From Candidatus Hermodarchaeota archaeon (GTDB taxonomy: Archaea > Asgardarchaeota > Hermodarchaeia > Hermodarchaeales > Hermodarchaeaceae), in assembly GCA_016839365.1 (NCBI GenBank), contig JAEOUH010000058.1, forward strand, positions 1 to 52,352: a DNA stretch of 52,352 nt, in the 5' to 3' direction. Below the pieces are notes generated by a model. The model saw only the letters and a program-made list of their open reading frames with translations, was not told the DNA's origin and did no database searches. The position numbers and the translations under genes are program-made. Below, in pieces: positions 24,861 to 33,528 of this stretch (position 1 is the first letter of the stretch; each line of letters begins with the position of its first letter).

Positions 24861-26153
24861 ATGAGTGAAGAAAAGAAAAAGTTTAGTTGGCTGACAATTT
24901 TTCTCATTGGCTTAGGCTTCTTTACCACTGGTATCTCTTGGTCACTATTCAACTCCTATGTGCCAATCTATCTGCAAGCGTCAATTCCTAGTGCGATTCC
25001 AGGATTTCTCTTTGTCACAGCACTTGCTGGGTTCATTATGGGGTTGGATAACCTCATTGCTATCATTATGAACCCGCTGATGGGGGCTAGATCCGATAAG
25101 ACGTGGACTCGCTTAGGACGCCGAATGCCCTATGTAATTATTGGAATTCCTGTGGCAGCGGCATTCTTGGTGGGATTACCAATTGTGGCAATCGTGCCAG
25201 GTATGCTTGGTTTGGTATCTCTGGTCATCTTGATTTTAGGCTTTGATATTTCGATGGCGATTTATCGTGCACCAGTAGTGGCGATGATGCCTGACTTTGC
25301 CCCTCCGGAAAAGCGGAGTCCGGCGAATGGCATAATCAACCTCATGGGTGGAATCGGTTCAGTAATCGCCTTTGTTCTGGGTGCCTTCCTTTATGGATTT
25401 TCACCACTTCTCGCATTTGGTGTCACATCATTAATCATGGTCCTCTTTCTGGTCATCATGGTGGTCTTCGTCAAGGAGCATGAAATTCCACAAGTAGTTG
25501 AAAAGGTTGAATATCCACTAGGGCAGGCGGCTCGTGAGGTAATCAGTGATCGATCTATTCTCAGCCTTTTAGTTGCTATCTTTGCATGGTTTGTGGCGTT
25601 CTACACCTTGGAAACTTGGTTCACATCCTATGGTGTGTTCTTCCTCAATTGGGCGCCGAATATCGCCTCTTTTACAATGACACTTTTTGCCCTCTCCTTC
25701 GTTATCTTCGCTGTACCGGCGGGATTAATTGCGCTGAAGCTTGGCCGAAAACGAACTATCATGATTGGCTTAATTGGGTTAATCATCGTCCTATTCATCG
25801 CCGCCTTTGTTCCTCAGCAATTACCTCTGATGGCGATACTTGGGGTGGGTGGATTCTTCTGGGCTTTCGTAAATGTCAACTCAATTACCATGTTATGGGA
25901 AGTGAGTCGGAAAAAACAAGGCGCTTATACTGGAATCTATTACATCTTTAGTCAGCTAGCTGCAGCACTCGGTCCAATCTTATTCGCATTATTGGTTGAC
26001 TTAATGGTCATCCTTTTGGGAGCAACACTTGCAACGAAATGGGTTATTTTATGGCCGTTCTCAATAATCTTCCTTGGCCTAGCCTTCGTCGCCATGTTCT
26101 TTGTACGACGTGGTGAAGCTGGAGAAGAGTATGAGATGGTAGAAGAAGCTTAA
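24861..26153 (+). CDS. MFS transporter, SLC45/GPH-like sugar carrier
   Basis: A 430-residue membrane protein with about twelve helices, probably a cation-coupled carrier. The loop between helices 2 and 3 reads MGARSDKTWTRLGRRMPYV, very close to the GxxSDRxxTRxGRRxP motif of the SLC45/sucrose and glycoside symporters. RAPVVAMMPDFAPPEKRSPAN in helix 4-5 is also characteristic. The substrate is likely a sugar or glycoside, though this is from family alone. ATG 24861 gives MSEEKKKFSWLTI, a normal N-terminus; GTG 24804 would add 19 residues. A palindrome beside its TATA box suggests substrate-controlled repression. A clear hairpin terminator follows the stop. Confidence 0.88.
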   Translation: MSEEKKKFSWLTIFLIGLGFFTTGISWSLFNSYVPIYLQASIPSAIPGFLFVTALAGFIMGLDNLIAIIMNPLMGARSDKTWTRLGRRMPYVIIGIPVAAAFLVGLPIVAIVPGMLGLVSLVILILGFDISMAIYRAPVVAMMPDFAPPEKRSPANGIINLMGGIGSVIAFVLGAFLYGFSPLLAFGVTSLIMVLFLVIMVVFVKEHEIPQVVEKVEYPLGQAAREVISDRSILSLLVAIFAWFVAFYTLETWFTSYGVFFLNWAPNIASFTMTLFALSFVIFAVPAGLIALKLGRKRTIMIGLIGLIIVLFIAAFVPQQLPLMAILGVGGFFWAFVNVNSITMLWEVSRKKQGAYTGIYYIFSQLAAALGPILFALLVDLMVILLGATLATKWVILWPFSIIFLGLAFVAMFFVRRGEAGEEYEMVEEA

Positions 26154-26164
26154 CTTTCCGACTT

Positions 26165-26197
26165 GAGGTGCTTTTTGCACCTCTCTCCAATTTTTTT
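26165..26197 (+). terminator. Hairpin and U-run terminator after the MFS gene
   Basis: GAGGTGC-TTTTT-GCACCTC (26165-26183) is a perfect 7-bp stem with a five-T loop, followed by TTTTTTT at 26191-26197. It begins 12 bases after the MFS stop codon. This matches an intrinsic terminator. Confidence 0.75.
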
Positions 26198-26277
26198 GGA
26201 TCTTTTTCGAGTGGCAGATAGCTTTTTTTGATTGATTGGGTTTTGTTGAAGCACCTGGATTCCTTGGAGAAACGGCT

Positions 26278-26742
26278 ATGCCTGAAATCCTTGACAGAGT
26301 GATGACTTACCTAAAGTCGATGAATCTGTCCTATGAAGTTAAATCAGTAAAGGGTGAGATTCATCGAGTCGTGGTTCCATATTCTGTGCCCGATCCGTCG
26401 TTGAAGTTCGATGTGGTAATTGACGTTTCAGGACAATTCGTGCGCTTCTGGGTTCTCGTCATGCTGGCAGACAGAGTGAAGAATAAGAAGAGGCGTGAAG
26501 AACTCTACACTGAATTGTTACTAGCGAATGGCCAGCTCGCGGAAGTCAAATACTTCATCACCGACAAAGGAGATGTTGGTGTGGTTGGTCACGAAGGAAT
26601 CGAGGTACTCACCGTGGACAATTTTCGCGAGGAGTTTCGGGCTATCCCTTTTGGAATCGTGTATTTTCTTACTGTCATCGCGAAGAAACTGAATCTCTCA
26701 CTTACGCTTCCCACTAAAGACGAACTCTCCATCTATTCGTAG
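26278..26742 (+). CDS. YbjN/CesT-chaperone-like small protein, copy 1
   Basis: A 154-residue protein of unknown role, paired with a paralogue 83 bases downstream. The layout (amphipathic N-terminal helix with YLKSMNLSYEV, antiparallel strands such as FDVVIDVSGQFVRFWVLVML, then LLLANGQLAEVKYFITDKGD and a C-terminal helix) resembles the YbjN / type III chaperone fold, which binds partner proteins. The in-frame region upstream of ATG 26278 is not used, because GGAG stands 8 bases before this ATG. No catalytic residues are evident. The paralogue shares the central LxANGQLAEVKYFITD segment and GHEGI. Confidence 0.7.
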   Translation: MPEILDRVMTYLKSMNLSYEVKSVKGEIHRVVVPYSVPDPSLKFDVVIDVSGQFVRFWVLVMLADRVKNKKRREELYTELLLANGQLAEVKYFITDKGDVGVVGHEGIEVLTVDNFREEFRAIPFGIVYFLTVIAKKLNLSLTLPTKDELSIYS

Positions 26743-26743
26743 A

Positions 26744-26807
26744 AGAGAATCCACAATATATCGACCTGAGAAACGTTTTTTTAAATCCTAACCATGATGG
26801 ATTCTCT
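26744..26807 (+). repeat. Long-loop inverted repeat between the two paralogues
   Basis: AGAGAATCCA (26744-26753) and TGGATTCTCT (26798-26807) are perfect 10-base complements around a 44-base loop that contains TTTTTTTAAA. It occupies most of the gap between the paralogues and ends 18 bases before the second ATG, so it may fold in the mRNA and affect read-through or translation. A duplication scar is another possibility. Confidence 0.4.
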
Positions 26808-26825
26808 CCTATTGAGGTTAAGATT

Positions 26826-27251
26826 ATGACAACAACAATGGAAAAAATCGAAGGGTACCTCAAGCAAATGAATCTGACCTATAAGGTGATACCTTCTGAA
26901 GATCGGATTATTCTCCCTTATACTATCGAAGATCGTCGATTTCTGCTTATTGTTGATCGCAGTGATAAATGGGTCCGATTTTTCATCATAATTGTTGAAC
27001 CAGAGGACCTTAAAAATGTGAATAAAGCTGAGCTCTATGCTAGCCTCCTTGAAGCGAATGGCCAGCTCGCGGAAGTCAAGTACTTCATTACTGACCAAGG
27101 TGGTATTGGCGTCATTGGCCATGAAGGTATTCCTTCTCTGAGCTTTGAAGGATTTCAGGAAGAATACAATGCCATACCATTTGCTGTCTCTTTCTTCATC
27201 CAAAATATTGCTACTAAACTTAAAATCGAGGTTACAGGCATCCCCGATTAA
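26826..27251 (+). CDS. YbjN/CesT-chaperone-like small protein, copy 2
   Basis: A 141-residue paralogue of the preceding protein. MEKIEGYLKQMNLTYKV, VDRSDKWVRFFIIIV, LLEANGQLAEVKYFITDQGG and GHEGIPSLS align along the whole length; the first copy has longer loops in the N-terminal part. A 27-base run (27053-27079) is identical to 26523-26549 although the rest has diverged. GAGGTTAAG precedes the ATG. The tandem pair may form a heterodimer. Function unknown; partner-protein binding is inferred from the fold only. Confidence 0.7.
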   Translation: MTTTMEKIEGYLKQMNLTYKVIPSEDRIILPYTIEDRRFLLIVDRSDKWVRFFIIIVEPEDLKNVNKAELYASLLEANGQLAEVKYFITDQGGIGVIGHEGIPSLSFEGFQEEYNAIPFAVSFFIQNIATKLKIEVTGIPD

Positions 27252-27279
27252 TGGGCTTTGCGAATTCAAAGAGGCCTGC

Positions 27280-28053
27280 ATGGGTGTAACATTCTTGGTG
27301 TTTAAAGCACTCCTCATCGACTTTGACAATACCCTTGTACTCTTCAATGAAGATCAATTCCTCGTTTCCTACGCCAAACTTGCCTACCCATATCTACAGG
27401 ACCTATTCGACGAATCTACCTTCTTTCAAAAACTCCTCCAATCAACACTTCAAATGATTCATAATGATGGGCGTATGACCAACGTTGAAGCGTTCACGCA
27501 CCATTTCATCGCCGACACATCGGCACTGAGCTACGATGAATGTATTAATCGGTTTCAAAAGTTCTATGAAGGATCCTTTCATCAGCTGGAATCAACTGTT
27601 ACTATCGTCCCTTATGGTCGACCGCTCATTGAACGAGCCTTGAAGGAGGGATTGCAGGTTGCTATTGCCACTAATCCCATCTTTCCTGAACTTGCAACAC
27701 AAATTCGCATTGGTTGGGCAAACCTCGCTGATCTGGATATAAGCTTAATGACCCATGCTGAAAACATGTCATACTGTAAACCGCGTCTTGAATATTATCA
27801 AACCATTTTGGACATGATTAACCAGGAACCAGAAAATTGTATCATGGCAGGGAATGATCCAATTAGTGATATGGCTGCATCAGACCTGGGAATAGCCACC
27901 TTCCTAGTTGATTTAGACCAAGAACAAGGTCGGTTGGGAATTCTCTCGAAGGAAGTTGGGAACTCTGCGAAAAAAGGATTACAAGCCTCTCAATATCGCA
28001 TAGATGGATCAGGGACTCTGTGTGACCTCGAACACTTTCTATTTAATGCATAA
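27280..28053 (+). CDS. HAD-superfamily phosphatase-like hydrolase
   Basis: A 257-residue HAD enzyme. Motif I is LLIDFDNTLV with the nucleophile Asp14 and Asp16; motif II is VAIATNP; motif III lysine lies in the YCKPRLEYY segment; motif IV is AGNDPISDMAAS. The cap between motifs I and II is helical (subclass I). ATG 27280 follows GAGG by 6 bases; an open stretch upstream overlaps the previous gene and is discarded. A second HAD gene follows 16 bases later, and the two may act on related phosphate esters. Substrate unknown. Confidence 0.85.
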   Translation: MGVTFLVFKALLIDFDNTLVLFNEDQFLVSYAKLAYPYLQDLFDESTFFQKLLQSTLQMIHNDGRMTNVEAFTHHFIADTSALSYDECINRFQKFYEGSFHQLESTVTIVPYGRPLIERALKEGLQVAIATNPIFPELATQIRIGWANLADLDISLMTHAENMSYCKPRLEYYQTILDMINQEPENCIMAGNDPISDMAASDLGIATFLVDLDQEQGRLGILSKEVGNSAKKGLQASQYRIDGSGTLCDLEHFLFNA

Positions 28054-28069
28054 CCGAGGATAACAAACT

Positions 28070-28756
28070 ATGGCACCCTCTTCAGTATCGATTGAAGCAG
28101 TCCTCTTTGATGTCGATGGGGTCGTTGTGGAAAGCGAACTCCTCCACTTGCAGACCTTTAACGAAATCCTAGAACCCTATGGGCTTGAGATATCGGAAAA
28201 TGAATGGAAAACTCGATTCCTCGGTGCAGGTTCTGCCATAATTATGACAACACTTTTCGAAGAAAACGGAATTTCTGACGATCCAACTCCAATTATCGAT
28301 CAACGGCGTCTCCTCTATCGAGAATATGTAAAACGCGGTGATCTACAACCGATTCCAGGGTTCATCGCTTTTTATAAATCCGTTCTAAGTGTTCATCTTC
28401 CCGTTGCGTTTGTTAGTACTGGCCATCCAGTGAGTTTGAATGCAGCGTTAGATAGTTTGGGGCTATTAGGAAAGCACCCGGTTATCGATGTAACCCAGGT
28501 CACTCGGACCAAACCGGATCCGGAAGCCTATCTACTAGCGGCCCAAGCCCTCAAAGTTCCCCCAGGGGATTGTCTAGTCTTCGAAGATTCGCCAATTGGA
28601 ATTGCTGCAGCGAAATCAGCAGGAATGACGTGTGTTGCCCTCACAACGACAAACCCGGCTGAAGACTTAACTCATGCTGACCTTGTCATCTCTAACTTCC
28701 TTGGCATGTCAATTCATTCGGTAAGTGAAAAGTTAGGGAAACGCGTGAAGGACTAA
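28070..28756 (+). CDS. HAD-superfamily phosphatase/beta-phosphoglucomutase-like
   Basis: A 228-residue HAD enzyme of the beta-phosphoglucomutase/phosphatase branch. VLFDVDGVVVESELLHL holds Asp14 and Asp16; FVSTGHP is motif II; RTKPDPEAYLLAA gives the lysine; VFEDSPIGIAAAKSAGM is motif IV. The helical cap (residues 20-90) is typical. It could be a mutase or a phosphatase; the sequence does not decide. It forms a two-gene unit with the HAD gene before it. It is convergent with fwdB, with stop codons 2 bases apart. Confidence 0.88.
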   Translation: MAPSSVSIEAVLFDVDGVVVESELLHLQTFNEILEPYGLEISENEWKTRFLGAGSAIIMTTLFEENGISDDPTPIIDQRRLLYREYVKRGDLQPIPGFIAFYKSVLSVHLPVAFVSTGHPVSLNAALDSLGLLGKHPVIDVTQVTRTKPDPEAYLLAAQALKVPPGDCLVFEDSPIGIAAAKSAGMTCVALTTTNPAEDLTHADLVISNFLGMSIHSVSEKLGKRVKD

Positions 28757-28757
28757 G

Positions 28758-30155
28758 TTATTGGGGATAGCGCTTAATTCCCTTCAATCTACAGACCTCA
28801 CGGACCATCATGTCCAGAATCTGGTCATCGCCTTTGATGCCGGGAGGCGCATCAACAATCTTGTCAAGTTGTAGGGGAATTCCATCCATCCGATAAGCGG
28901 TTTGTACGCCATCGGCTTCGATTCCCACATAGGCTGAAGGAATGATAACATCCGCGATTTCAGTCGTTGCGCACCGTTTGGGATCTAGGATGATTACAGG
29001 AATCTTCATCAGTTCCTTAACCGCAGCCATGGGGAATGACGCTGCGGGATCGGCGGCAATGGCGAAAAAGGCATCTGCTTCCCCTCGGACCAACACATCC
29101 ACCGCGCTCGTTTCACCGGGCATATAGTAAGGCGATCCCTGTTCAAGGCTCACCGAAAACGGGTAGCCATAGGTCCAAGTGGATACATGGTTTGACCCCG
29201 TGACATTGAAGTGACCACGTAAAGGCATTATTACAGCTTTTGTGTGATGGTTCAAATCCGCAGTCAAATCAATGGCGGCAGAGACGTTATGGTCCTTGCC
29301 ATGAGTTTGCGTTAATCCCAGTCCAAAGAATATTGTCACAAACTTGGCACTCTTCAAATCGTTCACAAACTCACGGATCTGGCGCACCGGAACACCTGCT
29401 ACTTCAGAAGCCTGCAAATCACTACCATTTAGCAGGGCACGGACGGCTTGAAGGAGCTCATAGTCTTTGTTCGGTTCCACAATTATTGAATTGGTCACCT
29501 GATCCGTAAATCGCGTGGGACGCACATCAATGTGGTACACTTTGCGGTCTTCCACTTGTTGGAATAATCCTTCGATGAATTGTGAATATCGTCGAGTATG
29601 ACGAGGATGTGCTGCAACCGGATTACAGCCCCAGTAAATAATCAAGTCCGAATAGTTCTTGATTTTACCTAGCGTAGCAGTTCCTATACCCACACGTTGA
29701 ACGGCTTCAATACCTGGGCCATGACAGACTGAGGAGGTATTGTCCACAACTGCACCTGATACCTCAGCAAGTTCCAAGGCCTTGACGTTTGCCTCATTGG
29801 ATGTGCTAGCCAATCCATAAATCACAGGACGCTTAGCCTTGGTTAATATCTTGGCTGCTACCTTGATGGCTTCTTCTAATGTAACTTGTTTGACCTCAGA
29901 TTTGTTCGAACCTGAACGTAGCTCTGGTTTGTAAATCCGGTACTCATCTCGAACTTTCAGAAATTTGGTATGTCCAATGCGGCAAGCATTCAACGCCTCC
30001 ACAATCGTGCCTTCGGGAACACGTGGGAGCGGACCGGTCATCGTCACCGCCACTTCTATGTCGTCGCATAAACAGCCACAAAAAGGACAGATGACATGTT
30101 TAGTGATGCGTGATCGCGGAGTCGATAGGATCGCGTCGGTATCTTTGGTAGTCAT
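28758..30155 (-). CDS. fwdB: Formylmethanofuran dehydrogenase subunit B
   Basis: A 465-residue catalytic subunit that reduces CO2 to formate at a tungsten or molybdenum bis-pterin centre. CPFCGCLCDDIE (from Cys23) with the later Cys in ALNACRIGH holds the [4Fe-4S] cluster. The metal ligand is a Cys in NTSSVCHGPG (about Cys144), where some methanogens have selenocysteine. The downstream CNPVAAHPRHTRRYS region also matches FwdB. ATG 30155 is chosen over ATG 30176 because TTGAGGT lies about 8 bases before it. GCTTAAATG near 30215 on the minus strand may be the TATA box. The gene is separate from fwdA and fwdD. Confidence 0.95.
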   Translation of the reverse strand: MTTKDTDAILSTPRSRITKHVICPFCGCLCDDIEVAVTMTGPLPRVPEGTIVEALNACRIGHTKFLKVRDEYRIYKPELRSGSNKSEVKQVTLEEAIKVAAKILTKAKRPVIYGLASTSNEANVKALELAEVSGAVVDNTSSVCHGPGIEAVQRVGIGTATLGKIKNYSDLIIYWGCNPVAAHPRHTRRYSQFIEGLFQQVEDRKVYHIDVRPTRFTDQVTNSIIVEPNKDYELLQAVRALLNGSDLQASEVAGVPVRQIREFVNDLKSAKFVTIFFGLGLTQTHGKDHNVSAAIDLTADLNHHTKAVIMPLRGHFNVTGSNHVSTWTYGYPFSVSLEQGSPYYMPGETSAVDVLVRGEADAFFAIAADPAASFPMAAVKELMKIPVIILDPKRCATTEIADVIIPSAYVGIEADGVQTAYRMDGIPLQLDKIVDAPPGIKGDDQILDMMVREVCRLKGIKRYPQ

Positions 30156-30268
30156 AGCGTGAACCTCAAGTAGCATCTCGGATAAGGGTGTAGTGTACAG
30201 GGCGGTTCTGTCATTTAAGCGGTTCGCCCAAACTACTCTTTTAGTTGGCTAAATTGGTACAAAGGTTG

Positions 30269-31129
30269 CTAGGGAAGGGGTGCACTCCACGGTGTGAGTT
30301 CGGGAAGTTTTTGACGTTGGCTGATGAATTTGATGAGTAGGATAACGATGATGGCGCCGATAATTTCGGTGAAAAGGGTTGTCCCGTAGAGAATGATGGT
30401 CATCAAGCCGCTGGGAGGGAACAGGTAACTGACAGTTGTTATGAAGAGTGTGAAATTCCAAAGCGTGTGTAGAATGATGGGTGCCCAAAGGCTACTGGTT
30501 TTCTGAAACAGATAACCAGTCACAATGCCGAAGATAAACGATGAAGCGATATAATATGCTGCATACCATGCGGCACTAATTGGATCCATGCCCATTAGGA
30601 GGGCGTTGATTGGCCAAACAATATGCCAGAAGCCAAAGAAGAGGGCTTGAATGATATTAGCAACAGTGACATTGGTCTTGGTCATGAAACAGCGCAACAT
30701 GAGCCCACGGAAGAGCCCTTCTTCCATGAACGAGTTGATAATGTAAAACACAAGGAAGTACACAACGAACACTGCAGGAATTACGCTTAGTGTAAACGAG
30801 GGGACTAATCCAAAGACAAGTTCAATGAAAAGCTCAAGTGCTAAAGGAAGAACGAAATAAAGGATGTAGGTGAGAACACCCAGAACAATATTGATGACTA
30901 GATATTTCGTGTGAATCCCAAGAACGGAAAAGGTGCGGTAGACAACGGCAACATACACCAGAAGTATGACGAGAGGAATCACCTTAGATGTAATTATACT
31001 CCAATCTGTTAGATGGAGCTGTAATACGAAGATATCGATTACACGAAATACCATGGCAATCACAAAGAAGAGGATCGCCAACAGAACTGGAGGTACCAAG
31101 GTTTTATGAGGCGGAGTAGATTCGGTCAT
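30269..31129 (-). CDS. CPBP-family intramembrane metalloprotease-like protein
   Basis: A 286-residue membrane protein with about eight helices. The three CPBP (CAAX prenyl protease 2/ABI) motifs are visible: EEGLFRG (Glu136, Glu137, Arg141), FFGFWHIV (His169) and LHTLWNF (His221). The glutamates and histidines would bind zinc in the membrane and cleave a membrane protein or peptide. The substrate is not visible. It lies between hppA and fwdB on the same strand with its own flanking gaps (about 110 and 180 bases), so it is probably a separate unit. A second, larger CPBP protein occurs at 45956-47314. Confidence 0.88.
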   Translation of the reverse strand: MTESTPPHKTLVPPVLLAILFFVIAMVFRVIDIFVLQLHLTDWSIITSKVIPLVILLVYVAVVYRTFSVLGIHTKYLVINIVLGVLTYILYFVLPLALELFIELVFGLVPSFTLSVIPAVFVVYFLVFYIINSFMEEGLFRGLMLRCFMTKTNVTVANIIQALFFGFWHIVWPINALLMGMDPISAAWYAAYYIASSFIFGIVTGYLFQKTSSLWAPIILHTLWNFTLFITTVSYLFPPSGLMTIILYGTTLFTEIIGAIIVILLIKFISQRQKLPELTPWSAPLP

Positions 31130-31241
31130 TCAAATCAATCCTAACTAGGGTTAGTGAAATCTTCTGATTGAATTTAAGCATTTGAATTGATGGAATCCGA
31201 TCAGTTAGTAAATATGCATTTGCCCAGAAGAAAAGAGGCGA

Positions 31242-31263
31242 TTCCGAACTAATCAGTTCGGAA
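31242..31263 (-). terminator. Hairpin downstream of the pyrophosphatase gene
   Basis: TTCCGAACT-AATC-AGTTCGGAA is a perfect 9-bp stem with a 4-base loop, 50 bases past the hppA stop codon. Read on the minus strand it is followed by a pyrimidine-rich run (CGCCTCTTTTCTTCT), which suits a terminator for hppA. It could instead be an operator for the gene ending at 30269, whose ATG is 113 bases away. Confidence 0.5.
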
Positions 31264-31313
31264 AGAAAACTCAACGCGTTCATATGGCTCGATTACATAT
31301 TTCTTGATTCAGG

Positions 31314-33497
31314 CTACGGAAGAAAGAGCAAAATGATCCACAGATGTCCGGCCCAAATCAATGGTAGAAAGATGGTTGCTGTTAGGCTTGTTACTGTTAA
31401 TAGAGTGTTGATTGAAGGTCCAGCTGTATCTTTGAAAGGATCACCGATAGTGTCACCTACAACGGACGCTGAATGGATTTCATGATAATTGGGTTTATCA
31501 TGATCATAAGCTGGTGATTCGATGAATTTTTTGGTGTTATCCCATGCACCACCTGCATTATCCATGAACAGGGCTAGGATTAAACCAACTATCACCGCAC
31601 CAGCAAGATAAGCTGCCAGAGCCTCAAGCCCTAACACGACTCCAGTGATGATCGTTGCAATGATAGCAATAATTGTTGCAGGTAAGAGTTCTCGGAGTGC
31701 CCCCTGCGTGGAAATCTTGATTCCCCGATTATAGTCTGGCTTCGAAGTGCCTTCTAAAATACCAGGATCCTCGCGAAATTGTCGACGGATCTCGAGTATT
31801 AGTTTGTCTGCGTTTTTTTGCACACCAAGAATCAGAATTGCGGAAAATGCTGCGGGAAGAATTCCTCCTATGAGCGCCCCAGCAAGGACAACGGGATTGA
31901 GAAGATCGATGAAAATAACAGTGCCCGTTAGCTGGGTAGCAAGTTCAATATACGCGGAGAAGAGGGCAAAGACTGTGAATGCCGTAGCACCAATGGCAAA
32001 CCCTTTCGTGATAGCTTTTGTCGTGTTTCCGATGGCATCCAGTTTATCACATTCTTCAATGGCTTCCTTTGATGCCCCCGACTGTTCGATAATTCCCCGT
32101 GCATTATCGACAATAGGACCGTAGGCATCTGCACTCATGACCAGTCCATTTGTCGCTAGCAAACCCACTGCAGCGATAGCCACAGCAAACACACCCGCTT
32201 GCCAGAACCCAATTGGGCTAGGAATGGGAATCAGCGTTCCAAGGCCAAAAGCAGCGACCAAGGCCACAACAATTCCAATCACTGAGGGGACAACACTTAG
32301 CAGCCCATATGAAATGCCAGATAATGCTAGGGTCCCAGTACTTGTTTCTGCTGATCTCACCATACTTTGCACAGGTTGGAATCTACCCATTCCATAATTG
32401 CTAGTAAAGATATCTGACACAAAACCAATGAGCACCCCAGCCAGCAGCCCAAGTATCCCAGCAACAGCGATAACAATGGGCACTTGAAGCGCTAATAAGA
32501 CAATCACGACAAGAGCACCGAACAAAATCGTCGAATAGTAGGTTCCATGATTCAGCGAGCAATCAGGCTCGCATGTGTCACTTGTCCGTACAAATAGAAC
32601 GCCAATAATGGCAGCGACACCTCCCAAGGATGTGATAATCAGGGGAATTACACCATATGGAATCGTTGTAGAAATACCATTGTTTAGCAGAACCAAATCA
32701 ATGGTCGCTCCTAATATTGCAGCAGCCAAAATCGCAGCGATATTACTGTCAAAAATGTCTGCACCAGTTCCCGCGACATCTCCTACATTATCTCCAACGG
32801 CATCTGCGATAGTTGCGGGATTTCGGGGGTCGTCTTCTGGAATATCATACTCCACCTTACCCACGATATCCGCAGCAATGTCGGCTGTTTTTGTGAAAAT
32901 CCCTCCGCCGGCTCGGGCGAATAAAGCAACACTACTCGCACCGAAGGAGAATCCAATGATGAGTTCCCATAAGGCAATTCCACCATTCATTCCTAGCATG
33001 GGGAAGATAAAATTCCAAAGTAAATACAATCCTGAGATTCCGATGAGGGCTAGTCCACTAATGATTAATCCCATCACTGATCCAGCTCTGAACGCCACAC
33101 GGAACGCTGGGTTCAATCCTCCTAGTGCTGCTGCGGCGGCTGTCCGGCGATTTGCGCGAGTTGCGACCATCATGCCGATATAACCGGCTAACATGCTGGC
33201 AAACGAGCCGATAACGAAGGAAATGGCAAGTGCGACTGCAATGGTAGCTATTCCTGATGCACTAAAGAAGAATTCTGCAAATGCAATGGCAATAGCCATG
33301 GCAATAGCAAAGATGGCCAGAATCTGGTACTGAACACGCATAAAGGAACGCGCACCTTGTTCAATGAGGCTGCTCACCTCACGCATTTTCTCATTACCTT
33401 CATCTGCACGCATGACTAGTCGATAAAAACCCAAGGCAACTAGAACTGCTAAAAATCCAATGAAGAAGGCGATACTTAGAATGATGATTGTAATCAT
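31314..33497 (-). CDS. hppA: Membrane-bound proton-translocating pyrophosphatase, K+-independent type
   Basis: A 727-residue, 16-helix pump that hydrolyses cytoplasmic PPi and exports H+. The substrate loop DIVGKVEYDIPEDDPRNPAT and DAVGDNVGDVAGTGADIFDS bind Mg-PPi; the second acidic site is IGDPFKDTAGPSIN near the end. The segment GNTTKAITKGFAIG has Lys at the position that is Ala in K+-dependent pumps, and Thr three residues later, so this is the K+-independent class, which pumps protons. ATG 33497 gives MITIIILSIAFF; GTG 33509 would add four residues. The stop of fwdD lies about 30 bases upstream on the same strand, so the two are probably co-transcribed. Confidence 0.95.
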   Translation of the reverse strand: MITIIILSIAFFIGFLAVLVALGFYRLVMRADEGNEKMREVSSLIEQGARSFMRVQYQILAIFAIAMAIAIAFAEFFFSASGIATIAVALAISFVIGSFASMLAGYIGMMVATRANRRTAAAAALGGLNPAFRVAFRAGSVMGLIISGLALIGISGLYLLWNFIFPMLGMNGGIALWELIIGFSFGASSVALFARAGGGIFTKTADIAADIVGKVEYDIPEDDPRNPATIADAVGDNVGDVAGTGADIFDSNIAAILAAAILGATIDLVLLNNGISTTIPYGVIPLIITSLGGVAAIIGVLFVRTSDTCEPDCSLNHGTYYSTILFGALVVIVLLALQVPIVIAVAGILGLLAGVLIGFVSDIFTSNYGMGRFQPVQSMVRSAETSTGTLALSGISYGLLSVVPSVIGIVVALVAAFGLGTLIPIPSPIGFWQAGVFAVAIAAVGLLATNGLVMSADAYGPIVDNARGIIEQSGASKEAIEECDKLDAIGNTTKAITKGFAIGATAFTVFALFSAYIELATQLTGTVIFIDLLNPVVLAGALIGGILPAAFSAILILGVQKNADKLILEIRRQFREDPGILEGTSKPDYNRGIKISTQGALRELLPATIIAIIATIITGVVLGLEALAAYLAGAVIVGLILALFMDNAGGAWDNTKKFIESPAYDHDKPNYHEIHSASVVGDTIGDPFKDTAGPSINTLLTVTSLTATIFLPLIWAGHLWIILLFLP

Positions 33498-33528
33498 GGA
33501 ATTCCCCACGTTGCCGAATGGAGGCGAA

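Noticed and set aside
31142..31156. CTAAC/GTTAG inverted repeat after the first CPBP start
   Set aside because: Only 5-bp arms, expected by chance in an AT-rich spacer.
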